NCBI RefSeq assembly: GCF_001632365.1
Contig: NW_024468536.1
Span: forward strand, 1 to 64,000
Length of the DNA stretch: 64,000 nt
From: Laetiporus sulphureus 93-53
Lineage: Eukaryota; Basidiomycota; Agaricomycetes; Polyporales; Laetiporaceae
Direction of reading: 5' to 3'
In this document: in pieces, positions 34,542 through 45,392 of the stretch
How the letters are laid out: the number at the start of each line of letters is the position of its first letter
Numbering within the stretch: position 1 is the first letter of the stretch
Translations under genes and position numbers: made by a program
Notes under the pieces: model-generated
The model's database searches: none
What the model was told of the DNA's origin: nothing
What the model saw: only the letters and a program-made list of their open reading frames with translations

Positions 34542-35915
34542 TTTTTTTGTTCAATGTTGTCTCTGAATTGATCGAGGTGTGATAGGTCATGAGGGTCCAG
34601 GTTGTTATAGGTGATTTTCTGCTCCTGGCAGAAGTGATAGCTCAATCAAACAGTTTCTTCTTGCCGCTGATGCTACAAGTCTTGCTGGGCGAGGGTGTCT
34701 TTGTTCAGGGTACACATTGTACCAAGCGATGTAGAAGGCTTCCTCGGCCTGTTGGTATAACCGAGCAAAGAATTCCCAGTATAGATTTTTGGCCCAGTTA
34801 CATTACGAACTGGATCAAAGATTTCGATGTTGAGTTCAATGAGACAAAAAGGTGCATGTAGGGTAACTCGACGTTCGATGTCAACTGGGTAGTGATAAAG
34901 TGGGATAGATCTCTGAGATAGCAGAGGTTGATAGATGAAGTATGCCATGCACACTAGGTGGTGGTAGTGATCGGTGATGTGGTGCTGGACCGTGTAGTTT
35001 CTGAACACAAAATTGATCTGGTACCGGGGCATACAAATGTATTTAATACAGGAATTCCAAGTATTGCTTTTTTGCGATAAAGATCAATCCTGTGACTATC
35101 TCCTTTAGTCATTCCTCCTTTCCTAGCTGCTTGAAGCTGATGCTTCCTATCTCCAAACAGGTCATGTTGATAACTTGTTTCTCGATGAATGTGAAAGTGT
35201 GCATCCCACTGTGTAGATGTGTACTGGCTGTGTCTAGCTCTCTTGCTAAGTGATAGACCCAGTCAAACTAGTAGTCATCGAAATGATTCTTGAAGCCTTG
35301 TAGTAGAGGCTGGAGTTTGAAGTGAGTCACATCTACTTGCTTTGTGAGTGTCACGAGATGTAGAGTCAGTCTAACTCTGGATGGGAGTGGGCGTATGGGT
35401 CTTGTGACTGTGTTTTTCTGTATGAAGTTTGGTAGGAGCTGAACTGTGATGGGAGCGATAATGGGGGGAGGGACTGCATTAGATGTGATGATTTCTGGAG
35501 GTGGCCTTGGTTTGCGACCTCCGGTGGTAAGATGACCTGGTCGAGGTCAGTAGCATTTGAGCGGGGGGGTGTGACTGTGAGGCTGTCTGATGATGCCTCA
35601 TTCTATGATGTGGGTAGTGTCTATGACCCGAGCTGCTGCATGCTGGTGATCTATAGAAGATGCGCCTAGGGATGTGAGAGCGAGGAGTCTTCCTCTCTCT
35701 TTGTTGGTCCTCTGACACTTGTCTTGGGCGTCGAGGTCAATTTTTGGGGTGGCCTTGCACTTGAGTGCCTTGGGCTGCTCAGGGTCTTGCTGAGGCTCAT
35801 GCCTGGTAGAGGTCAGTATATGTATGGATGTGTCAAAAAAGCCATGTGCTATGGCTGAAACTGCTTGCGCTGAAAAGAAGCGGCCACTAGTGTTGGACAC
35901 TAGCAGGGGCAACAA
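34500..35915 (-). pseudogene. Chromovirus 1 extra ORF between 5' LTR and gag, unknown
   Basis: A series of coherent minus-strand frames precedes gag. 35598-35915 includes QAVSAIAHGFFDTSIHILTS. Then a Pro-rich stretch leads to THFKLQPLLQGFKNHF, WVYHLARELDTASTHLHSG and MHTFTFIEKQVINMTCLEIG near 35150-35330. 34673-35032 includes RRVTLHAPFCLIELNIEIFD. The last part overlaps the gag ATG in another frame. Stops near 35635, 35268, 35120 and 34650 break it. Together it would be roughly 450 aa. I know no family for it. Confidence 0.5.
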
Positions 35916-35920
35916 AAGTT

Positions 35921-35932
35921 CAGTCTTATTCT
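35921..35932 (-). promoter_or_regulatory. Chromovirus 1 primer-binding site, self-complementary type
   Basis: Two nucleotides inside the 5' LTR, the minus strand reads AGAATAAGACTG. This is the exact complement of CAGTCTTATTCT at 36171-36182 (minus strand) in the 5' LTR. That sequence starts about 26 nt after TATATAAG (36208-36216), where transcription should begin. This is the arrangement of Tf1/sushi-group elements, which prime from their own RNA 5' end instead of a tRNA. Confidence 0.8.
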
Positions 35933-35934
35933 AA

Positions 35935-36589
35935 TGTCACAGATTGCCATAGACAAAGATAGACAAACTAAAACCCCAGTCCCTCAAAGGGTACTCTGGA
36001 GTAAAAGACCAGATGGTCTGTACGATGAGCCCATCGATGAGCAAGCCCCTTCAGTTGACACTTATACTCACTGATTAATGCGGCAAAGCTGGGTGGTGAG
36101 CAAGGCTATGTGATGTGAATAGATGTATTAGGCTTGTTAGGCCTGTAGTAGCTGTCACGGTGGACGAAGGAGAATAAGACTGAGGTCTGTCTCTTGTCCA
36201 CCCTGGTCTTATATACATGTGAGGAATGCTACTGTATAGTAATTACATACCGTAAGTACCTTCCACGATGCCTACTGGCTAGCACTACCATCGTATGATG
36301 TGTCCCTAATGATATGATTGGTGTCTATGAATAGTGTGGCATGACAGAGCTCCGGGTGACGCTATCTGAGTTATTCGGTGTGGATGACCGAAGCTGAGAT
36401 AAGCTGACTGAGCGACTTAGTCAGGGCTGGTGCTGAGGCTGATGGCCGATGGCCAAGTCACGTGATGTTGTAATATATATGATAAGGCTGATGGCCGACC
36501 TGTCACATGACATGTAAGATGAAATGAAATGATAAGTGTAAATTAAGTGTATCTATGTTCCATATAGGTTGTCTGGCAAAACCGTGATA
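35935..36589 (-). repeat. Chromovirus 1 5' LTR
   Basis: 655 bp, matching 28047-28680. Its outer end reads CCGTGATA instead of CCGTGACA, a C-to-T change. It contains the promoter (TATATAAG, minus strand, 36208-36216) and predicted start at about 36182. Confidence 0.9.
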
Positions 36590-37053
36590 GGAGGCTGTCA
36601 TTAATGGCAAAAGCAAGTGCATGATGATTGTGGTCTTGGACACTGATAGTCGCAGTGGTTCAGATTCAGAATATACTCACAGTGAGTGGCTGCAGTTTCA
36701 TGCACGCAGGTTGCTTAACCTTCAAATTCAATAGATAAACACATTGCAATCAAACGTACCTCCCAGAGGCCCCACAAAGTTCAGTCAGTCAGATCTACCA
36801 CATGCACGCCGTCTTCAGCTGCAGGACCATTCACCCATTTAGCCAATCATGACTCAGCGCAGGAGCATGAACTTGCCATCACTCAACCAGGGTCTCCCTT
36901 GACGACGTCACTCATTATCAGACATTCTGAGACAGTCAAAGACATTGATTTGTCCACTGAAGCACCCGTGTCGAGGACCTTCTGTCATGCATATGGGCCC
37001 CCATCAAAGGCCTTCCTTCAGCTCGCAGAGAAGGATGCTGAAGATCCCTGGTA
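36590..37053 (+). pseudogene. Unknown multi-exon gene, 3' part
   Basis: This continues the frame cut at 28046: GSEE then AVINGKSKCMMIVVLDTDSR and SGSDSEYTH. Ser/Gln-rich sequence with stops and at least one frame change follows. A clean terminal frame reads STEAPVSRTFCHAYGPPSKA, FLQLAEKDAEDPW and stops near 37053. No domain is recognised. Confidence 0.45.
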
Positions 37054-37299
37054 GTTATTTACCTATATAATGCATGTTCATGCACGTGTTTGCTTGTGAT
37101 TTGCTCTGTAGTATTGCCACAAGCATTGAAACAAGAGGAAGGCTATAATATTCTGTCTACATAAGCCTATCATACTCGAGCTTTTTTTTTTTTAAAACAT
37201 TTATTTGTATACTGCGCTATGTGCGGTTGGAGTAAGGTAAATACAAAAAAAGGACTACACAAGGAAGTGTCAATGCATAGACTCAGAGTGAATTGAGCG

Positions 37300-40200
37300 A
37301 GGTGAGCAGTAGGTGCCGTAAGGAAAGACCTGATCACCCAGGATCAGGGGGTGCTAGGGTCACGGCGGAGAAAGCAGAGGTAGCAGAGATGAAAGAGATG
37401 AAGTGACGGAGGCTGGCGGGATGATGCCACAGCCAATGCAGGTCCAGGAGGGTGGGCTTGGGGTTGCAGAAGAGCAGGTGCTGGGCATGTTCATGGCGTG
37501 GGCAGTACAGCATGGCATGAGTGCGTGTGCCTGGGGTGATTAGATCGCATATGCAGAGTGCACCATGATAATGATGAGTGGAGCCTGCAGTTCCAAATTG
37601 AGAAGAAAAATACGGGGCCAGATAACCATAGCTGGTTAAGGCTTGGGTCAGTCTGGCTTTGATGTTGTGTTCATAATATTTAACAGTGAAAACAAGATGC
37701 AGCTTTTGAGAGGGCAGAGAGGGTCACGTGAACCATATAGCAGTGGGGTGATCAGTGAAACAGAATTTGACTTGCCAGGAGGTAGTCGCTCGCTCACACA
37801 CCCAGCACCTGATCCACGTTAGGGTGGGTAGGACACTATCAGGTAGGGACATGCCTGCCTTAGTGAGGCAGTCCACCACTTTGTTTCCCAGTACATCCCT
37901 GTGCCTGGATACCCAAAGCAAAGAAATTTGTAAAAGAGGACAGCGCTCCATGATGAGAGCAAGTGCTCGAAAGCGAATTGAAAAAGGCTGGCTGCTATGC
38001 GGGCACAGCAAAAGAATGTTGGAAAGGCAGCGTGGTTATCTGCGCAGAGGTATATGTGTGTGATCATAGGGCAGGACACCAGAAAACTGGCAAAGTGGCT
38101 GATGACCGCTGCCATAGCATAGAGTTCAGCATCATAGACGTCTGCCCAGTGGCCCAATCCCCAGGCCTGCTCATATTTGACTGCACCCTGATGAACGATG
38201 CATGCACCTGCACCTGCTCTCCAGTTCCTAGGGGCTGTGTCAGGTTGAGCAACTTGAGAGCCATCAGTGAAAACCCATAGGGCGTGGGGGGAAATGATAG
38301 ATGAGTGCATAGTGGGATAAAAGAAAGAACAGAGATAGTCAGTTGATCCGTCCTTGGTCGGTGGTGGGACACAAATCTGAACCTGCTCACCCCAGGGCTG
38401 TGCAGGCTTTCAAGGCAGCTGTAGCCATGGGTCAAGGCATGCAGCTTGAGCAGGAAGTGTTTGTTTGAGTACGTCCACTGCACTTGTGCTGTAGTGAATA
38501 AGGATGGCAGGGTTGAGTAGCAAGAAATTGGGTGGGTGGGCGGTGCGGTTGGCCGCCAAACACTGGGTTACCGAGTGTGACTCGGGTAGGGTGAGGAGTC
38601 GAGCAGTGGCAAGGCCATTAAGCTTGTCGAGTTGGTGCCACATTGGTAGAATGCTCGAGATGAAATTGAGGATGTGTCGAGGTGTGGACTTTCACGCTCT
38701 CATGAACCATCAGAGCGCATCATTTTTAACTGTTGCAGGGGTTTAAAAAGTGAGCGTGGTCCCCGTGGGTTGTACCACATGGGACTACCAAAAGTGAGGA
38801 CAGGAAGGACAGTGGTGAGATAAAGTAGACAGGCTTGCATGACCATCATGCCATGCTGAGTGTTCATGAACATGTGGAAGGTGGCAACCCAGGATGATGC
38901 TTGGGAAGCCATGACCCAGATGTGATGCGTAAAGGTGAGGCGATGATCATACCAGATGCTGAGCCACCGGAGATAGGAAGCAGGTTGCAAGGTGATGGTA
39001 CGCCCCTCCCACTATACCTGCAGGGGAGGGTCAACATCCAGAGAATGTCAGGGGGAGGTAAAGTGCATTAGCTCAGTCTTGGCCATGCCAATTGTGAGTC
39101 TGAGCTAATGCAGCATGGTGCTCACATGCAGCAGCATGCGCTGTATGATAGCTGCATTTTCGTTCAGGGAAGGGGAGACAATGAGAAGTGCAAAATGATC
39201 CACATATCTGGCTGTGGACTGTTGAGGATGCACGAAAGAGTCAAGGTTCGCATACAGTGGAGATGAGTAAATGATAAAAAGGACAGGTGACAGGGGTGAG
39301 CCCTACAGGATGCCTAATGCAGCAACTGGATAGGAAGGTCCCAGCTCAAAGTTGAGCTTGGGTTGTACCATGTGAGAAGAAAGGAAAGACATGGTCCAGC
39401 GGACCTCATTGTCTGGAAAGCCCATAGAGAGCAAAGCAGAAAGAAGAACATCATGGCGAATGTTGTTATAGTAGCCATCGACGTCCATGCACAAAAGGGT
39501 GGCAGAGAAGCCATTCTCCCAAGCAGTGTGAATGTGATGTGTGAGGACGACAGCAGCATCCACGACCAAATGCTGGCCTCGCCCACCAGACTATGAGCCA
39601 GGTATGAGGTTATGCACACCAATCTGGAAGTTGAGACGTGCAGAGATCACCTTCTCAAGGACTTTACTTAAAGTTTTCAAGAGCGCAATGGGGCGGTGGG
39701 TTTTGAGGACGGTGTAGTCCACCTTGCCCAGTTTGGATATGTACATGACTGCCACCACCCTCAGCAGGGTGGGGAGATATCCCATATGCAAAGAAGCAGA
39801 AAGAAAATGATAGAGGGTGTCATGTGCACCAGACCGCCATACCCATTTCAGAAGCCTCCAAGATGTTCCAGACACCCCGGACGCAGAATAATTGGATGCT
39901 GCCTCCATGGTGGCAGCCACTTCAGAGAAAAGCAGGGGCCAGTCTGATCATGCCAGTGGGGGCGCAGAAGTGAAAAGAGGAGGCAAATCAGGAAGAGGTG
40001 GAGAAGGAGGGAAATAAAACTGAGTGAGTAGACATCCAGCGTCAGATGGGAGTGAGCCCACTTTGTCACCTAGGTAAATGACTGGCAGTGGGGATGCCCG
40101 CACTCCTTTGGTCCAGGAGGTGAGCCACCAGGGATTAGTGTGTTGGAGTCTCACGACCACCTCGTGAGCCCAGTCTTTGCATGCTTGCCAGATAACTGAG

Positions 40201-41318
40201 GAGAGTGTGCTCTTGGTGGCACAGTGTTCCTTCTGAGTGTGGGCGTTTTGGACGTTGGTGTGAGCAGTGTCACGCGCATCATTCCACCAGAGCTGTGAAG
40301 CCCGGTGAGCATGCATTCATCGAGGAAAGGCCTCACGGCTGGCAGTAGTCATTGTCTTCAGCAGAGCGTGTGCTCCAGCCTTCAAATCATTGGTGGTGGA
40401 GTAGGTCGGTGATGGTGGAGAGAGCACTAACTCACGGGCTAGGCACTTCTCCCAGTCGTCACGTTTAGACACATCGATCCAGAAACTGAGGTCAACGTCG
40501 ACTGGGTGGGTTGTGTGAGAAAGAAAGGAAGTTAGTAGCGCATGATCAGATTCGAAAAGAGTGGGAGTAGCAGCAACCCCGTGGACATGAAAATGCTCCC
40601 TGGAGGTTGTGCAGACTAGATCAATAATGGTCCCAGAGAGTGGATTACCATCGACCATGTGGGTGGGCTCGTCAAGGTCATTGAGAATTGCAAGTGATTC
40701 ACGCTCAAGCCAACTGGTAAAGGCGGTGGAGGCAGGTGAGGATGGGTGTGAAACATGACCCATCCAGGACCATAGGGAATGGTGGAGGTTGAAGTCACCT
40801 GCGATGAGGAGATTCATCTTAGGTAGAAAAGGAATATTGTACAGTAGAGGCAAAATGAGATGCTGAGCCCACGTCCCCTCATTATAGCAGTTGACAGCAA
40901 AAAAGGACAAGGTAGGATCAATGCAGGACACGAAATGAATCACGACTATGTCCAGATCAGACACCAGGTCAATGCACATGGAAATGTGATAGGTATTCAG
41001 AAGCGTACGCCGGACCAAGATGCTGGCTCGAGGCCATGGCAAAGCAGTGGTGAAGTGAAAATGAAAGGTGTCCAGGCCATCAGATCGGACATTAACATGA
41101 CCATAGAAAGTGGCACCAGACTCGGAACCATGGAGGGTATCGATACCAATTTGTCCCCACCACGGCTCTTGAAGGAAGTATATGTCATAGGATGAAGAGG
41201 AAATGAACTCGTGGATGCACAGATTGGACCAGGCCACATTCAAATGAGTGGTTGTGAGATTCATAAGGAAGGGTTTGTGCACGTGATGGGAATGCGGTAG
41301 TCTTTCCGCACGAGGCAT
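37300..41318 (-). pseudogene. LINE ORF2: APE endonuclease, reverse transcriptase, RNase H
   Basis: The endonuclease is at 40317-41318, with YDIYFLQEPWW, LLIAGDFNLHHSLW and ESDHALLTSF as the catalytic landmarks. RT motifs run through HRPIALLKTLSKVLEKVISA, LLCMDVDGYYNNI and ARYVDHFALL. The YxDD box is YVDH, so a catalytic Asp is lost. RNase H is at 37819-38310, with LWVFTDGSQVA, DVYDAELYAM and LCADNHAA. A C-terminal Cys/His motif (CDLITPGTRTHAMLYCPRHEH in two pieces) lies near 37500-37560. Stops and frame changes occur throughout. Confidence 0.88.
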
Positions 41319-42981
41319 GTGGAGTCTGCAGTGCTGTGGTCGTTAGTGCCACAGATGACACAGAAGTAGTGGGTGGAGTTGCAGGGCTGCTCCATCAGAT
41401 GGTTCTCATGGTTGCACATCAGGCATGCCTGATGGTGCACATCAGTCATGTGGTCAGTTTTACCACAGAAATGGCACACGGGGGTGCACTTTTTGCAGTG
41501 GCTTTCGAGATGAGTGAGGCACCAGCAATGCATGCACTGGAGGTAAATGGGTCTGTCTTTTGACTTCTTTACAGTCATGTGGGAGCCATAAAACCATATG
41601 AAACTGGTGGCATCGCCACAGTTATCACGGCCGAGAAGGTTTCGCGTGCAGAAATCACGGTGGATGTCCTTGACAGACACAATGATGGACGATTTCTCCA
41701 GCTGCTCTCACTGTTTAGTGAAAATGATGAAGGCTGGCAGGCCATTGAAATGGATGGTGGAGAACATGGAGTTGCAGCACAGCTCCACAATGATCTCCTC
41801 CTCAGTGAGCATAATACCTGTGTCTGGGTGGTGAAGAGGGCAGCTCAGTATGAACAATTTTGTAACTGGAGCAAGCAGACAGAAGTCCTGTGGCATGGTG
41901 GCCAGCTCATGTGGGCTCAGCACTGGCAAAGATGCATGAGGTACAATGCCGAGCAAATGCCTGATAGGGCATAGACATTCGCAGATGAGAGCATCCAGAG
42001 AGTCATTCGAGAAGACTGCCATAACCTTGGTAGGTCCAGCAAAACGGAGACCGAGAAACTTTACCTTTGCCCATGCTGGCATTTCACACAGGCAGATATT
42101 GATTTTGACATACCACTGTGGCATGGATCTGCCTTCCTTGATGGAGATGTGTTGTTCGGGGGTGATGAGGAGCACATAGCTCTTCTCACGAGACTTGGCA
42201 GCCACTTGAGCCAGGGTTGAGCCAGCAGGTGCCTGCGCAGTAGGTTGGGCCTTGGCCGCCACATTGGGGCCTTCTGTGCATTTGCGGCCATCAGGCATGG
42301 TGGATGGGCGCTGCAGGTGAGTCAGCTTTGAGGGTGGTGGTGGTGGGGGCAGCTGATTGTGAGCAAGCTGTGCTTTGATAGCCGTCAGCCTTGTGATGAT
42401 GGCCGTGTTGGCCATGTGAATGCCATCTTCCACTGCCTTGGCAACTGCAGCCTGAAGGTCAATGCCCACAGGGAGAATGGTTTCGTGGCACCTGCAAGAG
42501 CTGGGTGAGATGGGTAACTCATCGTCGTAATCTGTAAACCAGAGGGGGGCCATGGTTGTAAAGAAGTGTTCAAATACTTTCAAAGCCTCCACGCCTGGGC
42601 CAGATGTGTAAAGAACCTCATCTGTCATGAGCTCAGTGTGAAGCTCTTAGCAGGTGGTAGTGAGAAGGTTGATGACCTGGGCAAAATCGTTGATGAAGGT
42701 GGTAGGGTTGGCATCCCAGATGAGGGGTTGAATGGTGCCATCCAGTGACTGGAGGTTGTTGGTGATGTGGTGCAGGAGGCCATTGAATCGCACCATTGCC
42801 ATGTCTTGTTCCTTGATGAGTGAGGCCCAGATGCGTGAGGCAGTCGGTGTGGGGGGTACGGTAGTGTTACTTTGCAGTGGAGCAATAGGCTCGATGCTGG
42901 AGGCCTCTATGTCAACATTGCTGGTGGTCACTGGTTGGGTGCCTAAAGCAGACATGGTGGTTGCTGGAAGAGGAAGGTTTG
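41261..42981 (-). pseudogene. LINE ORF1: gag-like RNA-binding protein
   Basis: Two main frames: 42647-42981 (Ser/Thr/Pro-rich N-terminus, SRIWASLIKEQDMAMVRFNG) and 41708-42628 (coiled region, Pro-rich linker with PPPPPPSKL, then a core with GLRFAGPTKVMAVF). The C-terminal part (41261-41680) carries cysteine knuckles: CMHCWCLTHLESHC, CHFCGKTDHM and CVICGTNDH. ORF1 would coat the LINE RNA. TAG/TGA stops separate the pieces. Its end overlaps the start of ORF2 by about 58 bp in another frame. Confidence 0.82.
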
Positions 42982-43237
42982 TACTCGAGCTATGCATATG
43001 TTATACTCAATCTAACATCGAACACCCTTTAACTGTCACAAGCACCCAAAATATCATGCGATCTGAATGTCGTGCATGGCAAAATATTTTTTTGGACAGT
43101 TTGACCGTCATACGTTACAAGACCAGTGTGATGCGAAGTTATAATGAGCACTTGATCGCTGTCAGATTCACCTAAAATTTTTTCTAACAGATCGATAATT
43201 ATCCCACCAGCATGATAGTGTGCAGTAGAGTCCATCG

Positions 43238-43479
43238 TGTTGAACAACGGCAGCCAAGACCAGCACCATGCCCAATAACTCACGACACCACTTGGGATTT
43301 GGGTACAAAGAAGCAAGGTAACACTACATTAACTACCTCCCTTTTAACCATGCCACTTCAGGGCAGCTCGCACACCCAGCACTTATCTGGCTGCCATTTC
43401 TGCAGCCCCTGTACCTGGCTCTGATGCCCCCGAGGTCCACTGCTATCCCGCAGTGCCTCCCAGGCCCCAAAAGCCAACA
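43238..43479 (-). mobile_element. Solo LTR related to the small LTR element at 55.4-56.5 kb
   Basis: On the minus strand it begins TGTTGGCTTTTGGGGCC and on the plus strand it begins TGTTGAACAACGGCAGCC, so it matches the 251-bp LTRs at 55360 and 56250 in reverse orientation. The flanks are CATCG (43233-43237) and CATCA (43480-43484), a 4/5 target-site match. There is no internal sequence, hence a solo LTR. Confidence 0.82.
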
Positions 43480-43484
43480 CATCA

Positions 43485-44417
43485 ATCATAGGAAGCACTT
43501 CTCAATCACTGCAGTTTTCCTTCCATTTGATTCCCTCGATGCATAGTCTGCAACTGTCTCCTCAGCAGATTGGGTAAGTCTGTAACACTGTTACCCCTGC
43601 TCAGAAACTGTTATTCTATGCCATATGCATCAGAAGAACAATCGCTGGCAGAATGGGCCTGAAAGTATCATTGGATGCATTCATTTTCTGCAACTTACCG
43701 AGACACAATTCACTGAGGCCTCCGCACAGGATTCGCTAGAAAAGAGAAACACTCATTATTCAGAAAGGCTGTATTTTGTCTACATCTATGAGACCTCAGT
43801 ACTCAGTTGCAGAATGTTCTATGCAGCTGCCCCCCCACTTATGTGGTCTCTGTATGGTGGGCTGGGTAGAATTGCCTGCAATGTCATCCTGCCATGTACA
43901 CTTCCAAAAGTTTTGATGTGGCTGTATGCTGCCTTGGAGCCTCCAAACCTATTTCATCCATCAGTCCAAAAAAGTTCAATATCGTGCAGAACTTGTGTAG
44001 ATGCAATGTGATTGTACTATGTAATTGCATGCCAGCAGGCATGGTGGTGAAAGATTGCAGCTACTTATGGAGAGCCCGGTGACACACTTCATTGACCATT
44101 TATTTCTGTGCGAGCCTGCTTACCAGCTGGTGTGCATCAACCTCATCGACATCACAATGAGACACATTCCCGGATGGGTACTGGGATAAAATTTCAAGCA
44201 TGGAGCATTTGTTACTCAGAAACAGGTTGGGATGACACCTGATGGAGGAGGAAACAGGTGCGTTGATCCCATCCACCATCAATAAGCATTCAGAACCACA
44301 TTCCATCTCGGAGCATCTATAATATTGCCCCATTTTGTGACAGAGTGGTCTTCTTAACCCACCTGCGAGATTTTCTCTGATCTATGATCTGCAAAGCAAT
44401 GCAGGACATGGCCAGAA
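43485..44417. other. Flank between solo LTR and chromovirus 2, possible decayed host gene
   Basis: About 930 bp. Some plus-strand pieces look once-coding: SPVTHFIDHLFLCEPAYQLV and IDITMRHIPGW (about 44078-44190), and a last open stretch from 44347 (SGLLNPPARFSLIYDLQSN) up to the chromovirus at 44417. That frame continues into the exon right of the element at 56580. No family is recognised. Confidence 0.35.
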
Positions 44418-44863
44418 TCTCACAGTTTTTCCACGCCACAAGTCGCAAGTGCCAAGGACTTTAGTTCATCCACCCGAATACCATACATAGAATGTACCAT
44501 TATGCCTCCACATGTATATCTTAGTATACCCACACCACTCGGACATCTCTCGGACATGTACCAGTCACGTGACCCTATGTCATAGTGACATCATAGGCCT
44601 GGACTCTCTAGGCACTCCTAGACTTAGACAGACTCCACTAGGCTTGAGCATGTCATAGCATGCCATAATGATGTATTAGTACGGATCTAGGGTATGCAGG
44701 GTCCGACACCCAATACCAGGGGTCTTACTCCACTTGTATATATACTGGCTCGAGCTGAGGCCTACACCTCAGTTTCGAGTTGGTCTTTACTCCTCCAATC
44801 TTACCAGAGAACCCTGATGGGTTAGGCGAGAGTGGACTCAAGGAGTTCTTGTGATCCTTCACA
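44418..44863 (+). repeat. Chromovirus 2 5' LTR
   Basis: 446 bp. It starts TCTCACAG (TGTCACAG in the 3' copy) and ends CCTTCACA. TATATATA is at 44737-44744, and the predicted transcript start AGTTTCGAGTT is at 44771-44781, about 34 nt downstream. Confidence 0.88.
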
Positions 44864-44864
44864 T

Positions 44865-44875
44865 AACTCAAAACT
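44865..44875 (+). promoter_or_regulatory. Chromovirus 2 primer-binding site, self-complementary type
   Basis: AACTCAAAACT, one nucleotide inside the 5' LTR, is complementary to AGTTTCGAGTT (44771-44781) in 10 of 11 positions. The single mismatch is at the CpG (expected AACTCGAAACT), i.e. a G-to-A transition from decay. This fits a Tf1-type self-primer. Confidence 0.68.
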
Positions 44876-45340
44876 CCTCTCTGTAGTCTGTGGGCACTGG
44901 TCGACGCCTCAGACTGTTATATCACTGTCAATTACCTCCATCTCATCGTGCTCACCCAGAGCATCTTTTCACATTCCTCGAGCTTAGCTGCACCCTGCTG
45001 AACCTCTTCAGTGAAGCGAATACGCAGACTGTTAGTCAGAATACATAGGCCCTAAACCAGCCTCGTGCAAAAGTGGGCAACATACTACTGTCTCAAACCT
45101 TGCTGAGACCCCAGGCATAAGGGGAGCTTCCAGTCAAACCTAGTTGGATAAAACCAATACGGCCATTATGAGGGCCAGAGAGCCTGCTGACAATGGAACC
45201 CACTAGGAGAAGGGGAAGCAGTACTCCTTGAAAGGGTGTCGCTATTGAGGATTCACCACAGCTAAAGTGCACCGATGGACCTCTGAAGCATTGTGATTGT
45301 GAGTACTCGGCTAGCTGCGAAATGACAGCAAACAACTGAG

Positions 45341-45392
45341 AGGGATGAAGGAGGAACAGTGCACAGAGGGATGAAGGAGGAACAGTGCACAG
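45341..45392. repeat. Tandem duplication, 2 x 26 bp
   Basis: AGGGATGAAGGAGGAACAGT followed by GCACAG is present twice head to tail (45341-45366 and 45367-45392) without mismatch, so it is recent compared with the decay around it. Confidence 0.9.

Larger units (their letters stand above)
28047..36589 (-). mobile_element. Ty3/gypsy chromovirus 1, full length (8543 bp)
   Basis: The LTRs are 28047-28680 (3') and 35935-36589 (5'), with TGTCATGG/CCGTGACA-type termini. The TSD is GGAGG (28042-28046 and 36590-36594). Order from the 5' end on the minus strand: LTR, self-complementary PBS, an extra upstream ORF, gag, protease, RT, RNase H, integrase (middle part inverted), chromodomain, dUTPase, polypurine tract, LTR. 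The LTRs differ mainly by transitions and small indels. Stops and frameshifts are frequent, so the copy is dead. Confidence 0.93.
37183..42981 (-). mobile_element. LINE (non-LTR retrotransposon, Tad/L1-like), near full length
   Basis: The element is flanked by a 10-bp target-site duplication TACTCGAGCT (37173-37182 and 42982-42991). A T-run at the left (37182-37193) is the poly(A) tail of a minus-strand insertion. ORF1 (gag-like with cysteine knuckles) and ORF2 (endonuclease, RT, RNase H) are in the expected order. The complete 5' end and TSD show a full-length insertion that later decayed. Confidence 0.9.

Noticed and set aside
43238..43479. Interpretation as a MITE with short inverted ends
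   Set aside because: The same 250-bp unit forms the paired LTRs of the element at 55360-56500, so a solo LTR explains it better.
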